Assembly: GCA_964449285.1 (NCBI GenBank)
Contig: CAYUZX010000002.1
Location: forward strand, 1 to 64,000
Reading direction: 5' to 3'
DNA length: 64,000 nucleotides
Source: QYOJ01 sp964449285
GTDB lineage: Bacteria; Bacteroidota; Bacteroidia; Bacteroidales; FEN-979
Shown here: one piece after another, positions 26,342 through 36,469 of the stretch
Layout: every line of letters begins with the position of its first letter
Numbering within the stretch: position 1 is the stretch's first letter
The notes under the pieces: generated by a model
The model's database searches: none
What the model saw: only the letters and a program-made list of their open reading frames with translations
Told to the model about the DNA's origin: nothing
Made by a program: the position numbers and the translations under genes

Positions 26342-29300
26342 TTATTTATTCACGACAATCTTCCCGGTCCAGGTTCCTTTTTGTCCCTGAACAGTCATGA
26401 TGTAGATCCCGTTAGGTATAGTTGGAAGTGAGATTATCTGGTCGGGTTTGTTATACACAGATACGGCATCTTCCGTATAAATCAGGGTCCCCATCGTGTT
26501 GAATATCTTCAGGTTTAGCTGATCCTCTTCTGCAGCAACCATCCGGAGGATAAAGGTTCCGTTGTTCGGGTTTGGCATAAGGATACACTGAAGGAATCCT
26601 TTTTCGCTTGACAGTCCGGTGATATTGTCTACCTGGATATAATCCGTTTTGGTCATGGTGTTTGTGCTGCTTCCATCACTGACCGTCAGGGACACATCAT
26701 AGGTTCCAGGAGTATTGTAAAATACGACAGGCTCCGGGTCTGTAGATGTTGCAGGTATACCGCCTGGGAAGGTCCAGTCGTAAGAAACCACGCCTCCAGT
26801 GGAGAAGTTGTACAAACTGACACTCTCACCAATATTGATATTTGTTGGATAGCCTGCAAAATTGGCTTCCAACGCCGGGATATCAATTCCGAAGAAGGTC
26901 AGGTATTCGACCATCAGGTTCTGCTTGGTAGAAGGAAGCGTCTCGTCAATCAAACCTCCGAACTCAAACGATTTACCTATGGTTTTGAAGGTTCCGCCAT
27001 CGTATGCAACAGCATTGCAATAGACCGGACTCTGATTTTTGAAAATCTGGAAGGCGGTTCCTTCATTGATGAGTCGGTCGATGAATTTATTGTCGCCACC
27101 ATAGTTGAACGACATTCCTTCTGTAAAGGTACCCGTTTGTCCCTGGATTGTTCCCAGGTCACTATTTCCATCATCGACACCCAGGATGTGGAACATGGAA
27201 TGAACAGGGGTTTGAGGATCGTATTTCCAGGTATCGCCACCTTCCATGTAAGCTCTACCACCATTATCCAGGAAGTTCTTCATCCATGTACCTTCAGTAT
27301 TGGTCAGTGCATGCTTATCAGGATAGGTTCCAAGACAAACGAAGATGGAGGTATATTCTTCCATATCTGCTGGTACAGACTGGATATAATCTGTCATCAA
27401 GCCAAGGTCGGAAGCTGCAGTCTCCAGGGCCATTCCCGAATTCAGGTTACCATCCAGGTCAATTACGAGAACAGGAGTCTTTCCAACAACCAGGTCGAAG
27501 GTGGCGACTTTAGCTAACCCACGACTGGCAGAAATTTCCAGCAAAAAGGGAGCCATCTGTCCTTCCGGTGCAGCAGGGTCAACGGTAAGGCCAAAAAGCT
27601 GGGAGTTAGACTCTCCTGCGGCCAAATCGCCGAATGTTTTGGAGTTGGAAACAACCGTCACGTAAGGACTGATAGAGATCAGGTTTCCGGTTACACTGTA
27701 TGCTTCGGAAGAACCATAATTGATGAGGGTCAGATTGAGGTCAACTGTCTCTCCCGGATCTAACCTTCCGTTATTATTACCGCCGGGATCCTGCACCTGG
27801 TAATTCAACAACGTGAGGTTAGGAGCATGCGCCATGATGCTGAAGTTGGATGTCCAGCTAGCTGTCCCATCAACTCCTGTCATCTCAAATTCAATGTTGG
27901 TACCATCGGAGATGTTACTTGAAACATGGAAGTAGTAGCCATCCGGGATCTCTTTAACTTCTCCGGGAAGCACGATGCCATAATCTTCGGTATCATCCAT
28001 CTGATTGATATAGGGATTGGTCGTGGTCACATCCACAACGAGGTCAGAAGTTGCATCTACACCCAGATTCTTAAGAGCAACCCCGAGATAGATATCCTCT
28101 CCATAGTCTACCAGCTGGTCGTTATTCCAGGCCTGGTCATTAACTGTATTGCTCATGTACTGAATGTATGGACCATTCGGTGTTATGATCTGTATATCAG
28201 CTATGTAAGGGATGTAATTGTAGCTTGTTACAACCAAACGAACGGTATCGGATGGGTTGGCTAAAGCTGGGAAAGTAAGGATAACGCTGCCACTTGAAAC
28301 AAGTCCTGTAGCGAGCAGTTCGCCGTTCATGGAAGCGCTCGCACGGGCTCCTTCCACATTACAGGAGACCGTGAGGCTCGTAGAACCAACAAACAGCATT
28401 GGGTCGTGAGTAACCGACATCGTTTCCGGATTATCGGTTCTGACAAAGATTGTGGGATCTCCAAAAACGGTCCAGGTATCTGTCATCTCATCACCCCCTG
28501 AACCATAGGTGTCATTCATTTTGAAACAGCCGTTAATGGAGAGGCCAGCAAAGGTCCGTTTGATATTGCTCGAGTAGGTCTCAACCAGGAGATCCACCAT
28601 CTCATCCTGTCCCTCCATCGGAGGGTTCCAGCTTTGGTTAATGGTGGATCCCAGGAAAGCAATTGCTCCGGTAGGCTCCCCGTTATCGGTGGCACGAAGC
28701 CACGCCTCAGCAAAACAGGTGATATTCTGGAAGTTCCCGTTGACACAGGCTACCGACCAGATGAATGGAAGTTTATTCTGGTTAGTGAGGTTATTCACAT
28801 TGTTATTATTGAATCCGGATGTGCTCCAGGAGGTATTGCTTCCATGGCCGCAATAGAGAATAAGAGAGGCTCCGTCATTCACGTTGGCAGCAACCTGAGA
28901 TGGTGTGGGGTTTCCGGAAGCGTCATTGCCTCCTTGTGACCCATCGAAAAGTTCATAATTCCAGGTATAAGAATAACCGAGGCAATCGGTTTGCATATTC
29001 CTGACATGCTGGTAATCATACTCGCCATCATCGCCAGGACCCTGGGATGAAGCAATCCCAATAACGCTTGTATACCAGTCATCTGTGAGCGACTGTGGGT
29101 CCATCTCGTAATTGATCGTCCGGGTTACCTGGGTCTCAACCTGGGCTTCCGATTCGGCAGAGAATCGACCGACGAGGATCTCCTGGTAGTGGTCGCTACC
29201 CGAGATATAACCAAATGCGTTATCGGATGGTCCTCCAAGGCCTCCTCCGGTATTTGTTGGGATCTGTGCCGCGTCACCAACCAAAACAACAAATGATAGT

Positions 29301-30181
29301 CCATTGGTATTATAGTAGTTAGCAATAAAGTCTTTAATGGAGGATGCCGTAGCCCCGATAGTTGCCACATCTACCATCTCCACAGGGAACCCAATGGATG
29401 TTTTCCAGTCGACGTAAGGCTGCATGGCATTCATGAATGCACCATAACTGATGATCAACAGCTTTCCATACTCTTCCAGTGGAGTGTAGGCGATTGCATC
29501 GAAGTTCTGAAACTCACTGGAATAGATATGCGCCCATTCCTCTTCAATCCGGATTTCGCTGTCCTTCCTTACGAGCTGATTTGAGCCGTTCTCATTCACC
29601 TTTACCAGCTCCACAGTAACCTCATGGTAAACCCGCAAAACTTTGGTTACCGGATTATACTGAAACGGGGAGACCAGAATCGTTTGCCCCCGGAGGTCCC
29701 TGAGTATAAATGGATCACGGGTAGAGACCAGATTTTCGGGATAAAACCTATCTGTCATGTAAGCGCTCCCATAGGTGAAAGGCACAGTTGCCGGATCTAC
29801 TGTACGAAGAAGGTTTCCTTTCGACGGTGCGATCTCAATGTTTGGAAAATCGGTAAAACCCGATGTGACAACCCGGGCTATCATGCCGGCCAAATCGGGA
29901 ATGATCAGGGTTGATGTGAACTTAGGAAGATCCGGAGCTCCCTCTTCCAGGATCGGTGTTCCCTCTTCAACCATAGGAATAAACGCCAACCCTCTGGGTG
30001 TCTCAACCTGATTCAGGTAAAAGCCCCCCAGTTTGAATGTAACAGTCGACTGATCAATAGTCGAGTTAACCAGCGTAATTTTTGCCGGAACAGGGTTGCT
30101 GGAATTGATCTCAACCCAGTTTGTGCTTATAGCGGCAACATTGATCGCCAGCACGAGGATTATCGCAAAAATGTTTCTCAT
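26342..30181 (-). CDS. C25 (gingipain-type) cysteine peptidase, T9SS cargo
   Basis: 1279 aa. Order: signal peptide; gingipain propeptide (to about 220); C25 catalytic domain with His446 (ILYCGHG) and Cys479 (IWSVACVNG), matching the RgpB arrangement; immunoglobulin-like repeats including GGNNNGRLDPGET; a 200-residue alpha/beta domain (about 900-1097); a PKD domain (about 1100-1185); T9SS type A sorting domain (about 1200-1279, starting near MPNPNNGTF and ending KIVVNK). Probably secreted and cell-attached, degrading proteins outside the cell. Tandem to a second C25 gene 36 bp upstream. Confidence 0.95.
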   Translation of the reverse strand: MRNIFAIILVLAINVAAISTNWVEINSSNPVPAKITLVNSTIDQSTVTFKLGGFYLNQVETPRGLAFIPMVEEGTPILEEGAPDLPKFTSTLIIPDLAGMIARVVTSGFTDFPNIEIAPSKGNLLRTVDPATVPFTYGSAYMTDRFYPENLVSTRDPFILRDLRGQTILVSPFQYNPVTKVLRVYHEVTVELVKVNENGSNQLVRKDSEIRIEEEWAHIYSSEFQNFDAIAYTPLEEYGKLLIISYGAFMNAMQPYVDWKTSIGFPVEMVDVATIGATASSIKDFIANYYNTNGLSFVVLVGDAAQIPTNTGGGLGGPSDNAFGYISGSDHYQEILVGRFSAESEAQVETQVTRTINYEMDPQSLTDDWYTSVIGIASSQGPGDDGEYDYQHVRNMQTDCLGYSYTWNYELFDGSQGGNDASGNPTPSQVAANVNDGASLILYCGHGSNTSWSTSGFNNNNVNNLTNQNKLPFIWSVACVNGNFQNITCFAEAWLRATDNGEPTGAIAFLGSTINQSWNPPMEGQDEMVDLLVETYSSNIKRTFAGLSINGCFKMNDTYGSGGDEMTDTWTVFGDPTIFVRTDNPETMSVTHDPMLFVGSTSLTVSCNVEGARASASMNGELLATGLVSSGSVILTFPALANPSDTVRLVVTSYNYIPYIADIQIITPNGPYIQYMSNTVNDQAWNNDQLVDYGEDIYLGVALKNLGVDATSDLVVDVTTTNPYINQMDDTEDYGIVLPGEVKEIPDGYYFHVSSNISDGTNIEFEMTGVDGTASWTSNFSIMAHAPNLTLLNYQVQDPGGNNNGRLDPGETVDLNLTLINYGSSEAYSVTGNLISISPYVTVVSNSKTFGDLAAGESNSQLFGLTVDPAAPEGQMAPFLLEISASRGLAKVATFDLVVGKTPVLVIDLDGNLNSGMALETAASDLGLMTDYIQSVPADMEEYTSIFVCLGTYPDKHALTNTEGTWMKNFLDNGGRAYMEGGDTWKYDPQTPVHSMFHILGVDDGNSDLGTIQGQTGTFTEGMSFNYGGDNKFIDRLINEGTAFQIFKNQSPVYCNAVAYDGGTFKTIGKSFEFGGLIDETLPSTKQNLMVEYLTFFGIDIPALEANFAGYPTNINIGESVSLYNFSTGGVVSYDWTFPGGIPATSTDPEPVVFYNTPGTYDVSLTVSDGSSTNTMTKTDYIQVDNITGLSSEKGFLQCILMPNPNNGTFILRMVAAEEDQLNLKIFNTMGTLIYTEDAVSVYNKPDQIISLPTIPNGIYIMTVQGQKGTWTGKIVVNK

Positions 30182-30217
30182 TTTGGTGTTGGTTCTGGTT
30201 TCTATTTTTATTTAACT

Positions 30218-33200
30218 CTATCTCGTTAAAATGATTTTCCTGACAACAGTATATGAATCTGTCTGGATCCTGCAGTAATAGATGCCTGGTTTCATGCTCC
30301 CACTCTCCAACACCACATTGTACTTCCCGGATGAAAGGTTGTTCCTCTCTTCAACGATCCGGATAATCCGACCAAAGGTATCTGTAAGGATAACCTGTAA
30401 ATCTGAAGTTTCAGGAAGGAAACATGAAATGTTGAGCCTGTCGGTAAATGGGTTAGGGTAGACTGCGACGAATTTCTCAGCGTGAGACTGATCAACGGCA
30501 GTGGGAATGTAAACGATTGTATTGGATGGTTCTGATTCGCATCCTGCAACCTGGTCAGTGACAGTCACATAATACTCTCCAAAAAAGGTTGGCTGATATG
30601 TCGCCTGGTTTGCGCCTGGGATCAGTGCTCCGTTATAATACCACTGGTTGCCGTCAGTAACACTCGATTCCAACATATCGCCGTTCAATGTGGCAACGGG
30701 GGCATCGGGTATTTCAAGGACGGTTACTTCAACCGGGGTTGAAGTGAGCGAAGTATTTCCATCACTAACTGTTACGGTGTAAGTGATATTGGCCACCGGC
30801 GTACAATAGGGGAATTGGTTTGTTGGATCATCAAGGTATGTTGCCGGTTCCCAGAGGTAAGTATATGTACCGGTTCCTCCGGATGGAATCACTGAAAGAA
30901 TGCTGGTTGATCCAAGGCATACATTGGACGGAAAGGCATTAGCCATCAGTGTTAACGGTCCTCCAGTACATGCCATACTGGCAGCCCAGCCGGCGAAAGT
31001 CTCAGAGTAGTCGGAATGGAATTTAAACGTCAGTGAGCCGTCGGCAGCGGTTGATTCAACTGTGCCTGGTGAATCAGTCCCACAGTAGGTTCCAATAAGT
31101 GGTGAAAATATGCTATTCCCGTTGTAAATTGCAAGATAATCATACGTGCAGCCGGTTTGAAACTCCACATCAAATTCTGTAAACCCAGCTTCCATGGATG
31201 CTCCTGTTGAAGCCGGCAAGAAGGTCATGGTAAAATCCTCGTTATTGCTATAATTTTGATTCGAATTGCCTGAATCATAGAACTTCGCATAACAGGAAGT
31301 CATCGTTCCGTTTTGCATTACGTAAACAGGAGCCATACCGATTTCCAATTCAATCGCTTGCTGCAATGAATACTGATTCTGTTGGCCTGCGGTTTCGTTA
31401 TAGTCAAGGTTAACAATGGTTCCAATTGGGGTGATCCCATTGGTAATCAACGGAAATTCGATATTAACAACAGTGTTGACTGGCAAATTTCCGATAAGGT
31501 AGTTTGGGTTATTCACGATGATGTAAGGAGTGGATGGCAATTGAACAGTCAGGTGGCCGATGCCATTCCCGGCAAGAGCGTGACCCACGTTTTCGGTAGC
31601 TATCGAAAGGATGGCATTTTCACCTGCATCAAGTACACCATTATTATTACCGCCGGGTGCAGGATCCAGGATCGTAATGGCATTCACCACAAGTACAGGA
31701 GCATTCAGTGTAAGGTTCAACGTTGATGTCCAACTCTCATTTCCGTCATTAAGGAGGACTTCACAGGAAACTTTATGCTGATCATCAACAAAATTATTGA
31801 TCGTCATAGCAAAGGCATCCGCACAGATTACGGTGGCCCCGGCAGGAACTGAATCTATCAGATAAAAGTCATCCGTAACTAAAACATTCGTGTCAGTAGT
31901 GGTGAGGGTAGCTGATATATTATAGGCAGTTGCTACTCCCATGTTTGTGACACTCACATCAAGTGTGATTGCTTCACTGTAGTCGGCATTATTGTTATTA
32001 TTCCCCCCTACTGAATCGTTCACTGTAAAAGAAGTTAAAGAGAGGTATGGCCCTGTAGCCGGAATGATCTGGATGGAATCGATGAGTGGTTTGAAGTTCT
32101 GTTTGGTGATGACAATCCCAAGATAGCCGGGAGTCATCTGGGCATCGAACGTGAGTGTTGCATCACCAGCATCATCTGCGCAGGCAGCGGCAACAAACGT
32201 ATCACCATCCATTGAAAGACCAATGTAAGCGTAAGGTTCAGTAGTGATATCAAAGGAGGTTGAACCAACAAGGAGCACATCGGGGTAGGTGGCTGAAATA
32301 GCCGGTGGGATTGACATGTATATCATCAGTGAAGGGTCTCCCATCAGGGTGTAAATTTCCCAGTAGTAGGTTTTCATTCCTGAATTCGATTGTTGAACGG
32401 CGAGATTCCCGCCAATAACCATCTGTCCCTGGGTCACGAACCAGTCGGAGATATCCTCCCCATGGTCGTGGAATGTGACGTCATAGGCTCCCAGGTGATC
32501 GGGATTGTAGATCGGGTTAGCGGAAACTGCTTCGAATCCTACACCCCACCAGTAATCTTCATCCCAATAGGTGTTATTGGTCCCACCAATGTATCCTAAC
32601 GCTCCCTTGTTGGCAGCCCGCAAAACTGCCTCCCCAAAACAATTGGCGTTGAAGCGATTGCTGAGGCAACAATTGCCAACCATGAGGCAATACTTCTGAT
32701 CATTCTGCAAGTTGGAAATATGGGATATTGTAAACGAGGGATCAGCCCATCCCTGCTCGCTGCAGTGAGCTGTGTAGTTGGCAAAGGTAACGCCATCGGA
32801 AACGTTCTGGCGGATATGGGCTGAATAGTTGCCTCCAGAGGGTTCGGGCTGAAGGTAGGTATGTGATAAAATTCCGTGAGCCGAATTAAAATAATTGGAT
32901 GTGCCATAATTGATTTGTCCGTTTCCCCAAGTCAACTGGTGAGAAGCATCAGCCCCAGCCGACATGACCACTTCACCCAGAAAGGATTCATCGGGAAAGA
33001 GGTACTGCTCATATTCAAGGGTTTTATCAATCTGGGGCTGCAACTGTGTGAGGTTGTTTGCTGAAAAACGCCCGTAGTAGCATTCTGGAATCTTATCCCC
33101 TGTATATTCGAAATAATAGAGATCGGTAGGATGACTTCCGGCGGTACCGCTGAAGGTTGGAACCTGGCCAACATCGCCAACAATCAGGACAAAACTTTGA

Positions 33201-34123
33201 GCTTCATAACCGGTTGGGGGAGTGTCATAAAAATTCTGCAGGTAATTCTTAATATTGGTTGTTGTGGTTCCCACTGCAGGGTCATTGGTATATGCCTCAA
33301 CAACCTTGAACCCTTTTCTCGTTTTCCAGTCGATGAATGGTTGAAGCGCATCTTCAAACATCGGATCGGAGACAATGATATAGGTAACCGGTGCCGCAAT
33401 AATCAGCTCATCGGAGAGTGGTTTGTAGTTTGCAATCTGACCGTATGCATTCTCAAAATAGGGTGAAAAGAGGGTCTGTTTCCGTGTAATACTTGCCTGC
33501 TCACTCCCGTTGGTGAAAGTGATAGTAGCTTCAATTGTCTGATAAATCCGCACCATCCCGGTCACCGGATTGTACTGGACCGGAGCAATATCCAAACTTG
33601 CCATTGTTACAGCACGCATGGTGCCTGCCGGCGAAACAGATACCAACGGGGCTCCAAGAAATTCATTTTTCAGGTAAGAATCAGGATTGATCACAAAAGG
33701 GATCTCGTCGGGATTCGTTATCGCTTTACTCACCGATGCCTGCTGAGGAATGATCTGATAGCTGATGCCGAGTTCAGCCAGCGAATAGTCAGTGTAGTCA
33801 GCCTGTGTAACCAGAATCTCAGGAGTGGCATTTAAAGGGATCTCGATCAGTTTCCGGGCCACAGGAAGTTTCGGATCTCCCACTTCACTGCTGTATCCAT
33901 ATCCAACAACATATAACTCAGTGAAATCACCAAGTTTCGTCTGAATATCCCGAAAAAGCATGGAGGAGATGTCGCTGGTGAAGATCAGCTGCTGATAGCT
34001 GTTGGTCGTGATGCGAAGTTCGGTTTTCCCAGTATTAAGCTGAATCTCTCCGGCAATCATCAGGGCAGGAAAGCTAAATAGGATAACTGCTATGGCAATC
34101 CGCGTGAATAAAGATTTTATCAT
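30218..34123 (-). CDS. C25 (gingipain-type) cysteine peptidase with CUB domain, T9SS cargo
   Basis: 1301 aa from the ATG at 34123 (MIKSLF). The ATG at 34150 is only 5 nt from a -7 box and is disfavoured. Order: signal peptide, propeptide, C25 domain with catalytic His at 453 (NYTAHCSEQGW) and Cys at 485/486 (VGNCCLSN), a Kgp-like context unlike its neighbour. Then come GGNNNG-type immunoglobulin-like repeats, a CUB domain (GCTYDYLAIYNG, TFKFHSDYS), Ig-like domains, and a T9SS sorting domain (YPNPFTDRLNI to the end). An extracellular peptidase, probably with different specificity from its neighbour. Confidence 0.94.
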   Translation of the reverse strand: MIKSLFTRIAIAVILFSFPALMIAGEIQLNTGKTELRITTNSYQQLIFTSDISSMLFRDIQTKLGDFTELYVVGYGYSSEVGDPKLPVARKLIEIPLNATPEILVTQADYTDYSLAELGISYQIIPQQASVSKAITNPDEIPFVINPDSYLKNEFLGAPLVSVSPAGTMRAVTMASLDIAPVQYNPVTGMVRIYQTIEATITFTNGSEQASITRKQTLFSPYFENAYGQIANYKPLSDELIIAAPVTYIIVSDPMFEDALQPFIDWKTRKGFKVVEAYTNDPAVGTTTTNIKNYLQNFYDTPPTGYEAQSFVLIVGDVGQVPTFSGTAGSHPTDLYYFEYTGDKIPECYYGRFSANNLTQLQPQIDKTLEYEQYLFPDESFLGEVVMSAGADASHQLTWGNGQINYGTSNYFNSAHGILSHTYLQPEPSGGNYSAHIRQNVSDGVTFANYTAHCSEQGWADPSFTISHISNLQNDQKYCLMVGNCCLSNRFNANCFGEAVLRAANKGALGYIGGTNNTYWDEDYWWGVGFEAVSANPIYNPDHLGAYDVTFHDHGEDISDWFVTQGQMVIGGNLAVQQSNSGMKTYYWEIYTLMGDPSLMIYMSIPPAISATYPDVLLVGSTSFDITTEPYAYIGLSMDGDTFVAAACADDAGDATLTFDAQMTPGYLGIVITKQNFKPLIDSIQIIPATGPYLSLTSFTVNDSVGGNNNNNADYSEAITLDVSVTNMGVATAYNISATLTTTDTNVLVTDDFYLIDSVPAGATVICADAFAMTINNFVDDQHKVSCEVLLNDGNESWTSTLNLTLNAPVLVVNAITILDPAPGGNNNGVLDAGENAILSIATENVGHALAGNGIGHLTVQLPSTPYIIVNNPNYLIGNLPVNTVVNIEFPLITNGITPIGTIVNLDYNETAGQQNQYSLQQAIELEIGMAPVYVMQNGTMTSCYAKFYDSGNSNQNYSNNEDFTMTFLPASTGASMEAGFTEFDVEFQTGCTYDYLAIYNGNSIFSPLIGTYCGTDSPGTVESTAADGSLTFKFHSDYSETFAGWAASMACTGGPLTLMANAFPSNVCLGSTSILSVIPSGGTGTYTYLWEPATYLDDPTNQFPYCTPVANITYTVTVSDGNTSLTSTPVEVTVLEIPDAPVATLNGDMLESSVTDGNQWYYNGALIPGANQATYQPTFFGEYYVTVTDQVAGCESEPSNTIVYIPTAVDQSHAEKFVAVYPNPFTDRLNISCFLPETSDLQVILTDTFGRIIRIVEERNNLSSGKYNVVLESGSMKPGIYYCRIQTDSYTVVRKIILTR

Positions 34124-34155
34124 TCTGTAAGGATTTGTTAGTTTTTTCAAAGGGT

Positions 34156-34163
34156 CAAATTTA
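34156..34163 (-). promoter_or_regulatory. -7 box of the C25 peptidase pair
   Basis: TAAATTTG on the minus strand matches TAnnTTTG. It lies 32 nt upstream of the ATG at 34123 and argues against the longer start at 34150. Confidence 0.4.
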
Positions 34164-34234
34164 CAAAAAAAACATGCAATTAATTGGATATCTTAAAGAT
34201 CTTTTTCAACTGTCACAGGTTGGTATATTGCAGA

Positions 34235-35470
34235 TCAGTCGAGTTTTACCAGCGATGTGTTTATTTTGCTTATATTATGGACCGGATACCACGTCGCCAG
34301 GTAACCGATCAGCGTCACCGTAAAAAAGACAAACAGGAAGTCGAGAGGTTGCATTTGAACAGGATAACTATCTACAACGAACGTGCTGTTGGGCCCACCC
34401 ATACGGATCAGTCCATAGGTTTGCTGAATCCAGCAAACGGCACCACCCAGGATCATTCCCGTCACAGCACCGATGAATGAGATCATCATCCCCTCGGTCA
34501 AAAAGATCCGCTTGATCAGTTTCATGGAAGCGCCCATGCTTTGCAGAATGGCAATGTCTTTCCTCTTGTCGAGGATCAGCATAGAGAGTGACCCAACCAC
34601 GTTGAAAGTCGCTAGCAGGAGGATAAATGTCAGGATCAGAAAAATGGCATATTTTTCCGATTTCATGATGTTGTAAAGGAGTTCCTGTTGTTGAAACCGG
34701 TTTTTCACTCTGAATTTCTTTCCCACGGCCGCCTCGATTTGTCGCTGTATCTTTGGCTGATCTGTGCCATCTGCCAGTTTAAGCTCGATGGATGTGACAT
34801 CATTGTTATAATCAAGCAGTTTTCTGACGAAGCGGATAGGCATCAGGGCATATTTTACATCAAACTCCTGTTGAATGGAAAAATAACCGGTTGGAAAGAT
34901 GATCTCCTGGCTAAAAGCCTGATCGAGAGATCCCCCGATCTTTCCTGTTCGGCTGGGAACAAAAATGGTAATGGGATTGACATAATCGTTCAGGTTGGCA
35001 TTCAGGTAATAAGCTACCCCATAGCCAAGTACAGTAAAATTTTTCTCTCCGCTCTGAAGGAGGAACCTCCCTTCTGCCATCATGGTATCAACGCCGGTCA
35101 TCTTCTGAAACTCTTCGCCAACCCCTTTAAGCGTAACGATGGCCTGTTTGTCCTTATACTTCATCAGTGCATTCTCCTCAAGCACTTCGGTCAGATAAAC
35201 CACCCCAGGAATCTCTCTCAGTATCTCCCGGGGAATATCAGTTGCCGGAAAATTCTTGCCTTCGCGGAGGGTTATCTCCATATCCGGATTAAACGAGTTG
35301 AAGAGGGAAACCACCAGTTGTTCAAACCCATTGAATACCGAGAGAACCACGATCAGTGCCATCGTCCCGATAGTCACTCCGGCCACCGAAATCATCGAAA
35401 TAATATTGATGACATTGTGAGACTTCTTTGACCTGAAGTAACGACGGGCGATATAAAAGGAAATGTTCAA
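34235..35470 (-). CDS. LolE/LolC-like lipoprotein-releasing ABC permease
   Basis: 411 aa. Typical Bacteroidota start NISFYIARRYFRSKKSHN, membrane helix at about 22-45, periplasmic domain, then three helices with the FtsX block (LDKRKDIAILQSMGASMKLI, about 300-320). It extracts lipoproteins from the inner membrane together with an ATPase encoded elsewhere. The only start in place is TTG at 35470, preceded by an in-frame stop formed at the border of an AATTACG heptamer repeat. The native start region seems to have been overwritten by the repeat. Confidence 0.9.
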   Translation of the reverse strand: MNISFYIARRYFRSKKSHNVINIISMISVAGVTIGTMALIVVLSVFNGFEQLVVSLFNSFNPDMEITLREGKNFPATDIPREILREIPGVVYLTEVLEENALMKYKDKQAIVTLKGVGEEFQKMTGVDTMMAEGRFLLQSGEKNFTVLGYGVAYYLNANLNDYVNPITIFVPSRTGKIGGSLDQAFSQEIIFPTGYFSIQQEFDVKYALMPIRFVRKLLDYNNDVTSIELKLADGTDQPKIQRQIEAAVGKKFRVKNRFQQQELLYNIMKSEKYAIFLILTFILLLATFNVVGSLSMLILDKRKDIAILQSMGASMKLIKRIFLTEGMMISFIGAVTGMILGGAVCWIQQTYGLIRMGGPNSTFVVDSYPVQMQPLDFLFVFFTVTLIGYLATWYPVHNISKINTSLVKLD

Positions 35471-35500
35471 TTACGAATTATGAATTATGAATTACGAAAT
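35469..35500. repeat. Heptamer repeat AATTAYG x4
   Basis: AATTACG, AATTATG, AATTATG, AATTACG, directly abutting and partly forming the TTG start of the LolE-like gene. Same family as 61624-61652 and 63237-63267. Confidence 0.82.
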
Positions 35501-35562
35501 AAAATCCAGACTCTCACTATTTGGCTCCACCGAACTCCGCTTCGCTCCGGTTCACCATTTCA

Positions 35563-36390
35563 CTACTTCCAGGCCTTGACGATTAAACCTGTGCCTGTTT
35601 TGTGTTTTCCCCACACATCCATTGCATTGAAAAATAAAGCAAACGGAAAAGTGAGCAGATAGTAAAACGGGAGTATAATGAAGAACAGTTTACTGGCATT
35701 CAACATCTTGATCGGGTATTTCATGGAGAGTTTCCAACCGAGTTGGCCTGGTTTTCCGTAAGTATAATGTGCTTCAGTATAATCAAACCCGGCCCGCTTC
35801 AACTTCTCCTGGATATCCTGAATGTTATACCCATCTCTCACATGTTCGTCAATGAACGACTCATCATCATCATGGTCGTGTACGTCTGATCCACCCTGAT
35901 CGGATGGAGTCGATATGAGGACCATCCCACCAGACTTCAGGGATTGTTGAAAATTCCTGAACACAGCCTCATCATCAAGGATATGTTCCATCACGTCCAC
36001 AGAGAGGATCAGGTTATATAAGTTGGCATTGGTATAGGTGGTTAGATCGGCCACTGCGAACTTTACATTTGATCTCCCAATAGAACCAAAAAACCGGTTG
36101 CAGTCATCAATCTGCTCCTCTTTCACATCCACAGCATCAATTTGAAAGCCGGAGTTCATTTTTGAAAGGAAGTAGCTATATTGTCCGAACCCTGAGCCAG
36201 CGTCAAGGATCCGGGATCCGGGATCAGTAGGGACGTTGCATGCTTCGTCCTTACGCCAGGATCGCAGGGCCTTTTTAACATGCCAGGTACGAAGGAGCAG
36301 AAGATCAAGCAGGCGGTAAAAGAGGATTCGCAGCCAGGGTGTTCTGTTGAAGATCGTGCCGAGGGATTTTTTTATAGGGTCGTATTGCAT
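35563..36390 (-). CDS. Class I SAM-dependent methyltransferase
   Basis: 275 aa. SAM-binding motif ILDAGSGFGQYSYFL at residues 61-75, motif II acidic residue in DAVDVKE, and post-motif VDVMEHILDDEAVF (about 130-145), all typical of Methyltransf_11/25 proteins. The C-terminus has a hydrophobic stretch (FFIILPFYYLLTFPFALFF) that may touch the membrane. The methylated substrate (lipid, quinone or small molecule) is not predictable. It sits between the LolE-like gene and rbfA. Confidence 0.85.
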   Translation of the reverse strand: MQYDPIKKSLGTIFNRTPWLRILFYRLLDLLLLRTWHVKKALRSWRKDEACNVPTDPGSRILDAGSGFGQYSYFLSKMNSGFQIDAVDVKEEQIDDCNRFFGSIGRSNVKFAVADLTTYTNANLYNLILSVDVMEHILDDEAVFRNFQQSLKSGGMVLISTPSDQGGSDVHDHDDDESFIDEHVRDGYNIQDIQEKLKRAGFDYTEAHYTYGKPGQLGWKLSMKYPIKMLNASKLFFIILPFYYLLTFPFALFFNAMDVWGKHKTGTGLIVKAWK

Positions 36391-36412
36391 TTAGATCCGT
36401 GTTTTATTTCGA

Positions 36413-36438
36413 TAGAGACGGGGCATGCCCCGTCTCTA
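36413..36438. repeat. Perfect 26-nt palindrome TAGAGACGGGGCA/TGCCCCGTCTCTA
   Basis: Two 13-nt perfect inverted arms with no loop, followed by a related degraded half (GGGCATGCTCCGTCCGTAC, to about 36466), in the gap between the methyltransferase and rbfA. It resembles dispersed 'GTAGAGACG' palindromic repeats known from several bacterial phyla. No T-tract follows, so a terminator role is not favoured. Confidence 0.7.
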
Positions 36439-36469
36439 CCGAATATATGGGCATGCTCCGTCCGTACGA

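Noticed and set aside
26686..33466. Many open frames of 60-126 residues opposite or within the C25 genes
   Set aside because: All are shadows of two long genes with clear domain order; none has a start region or motif of its own.
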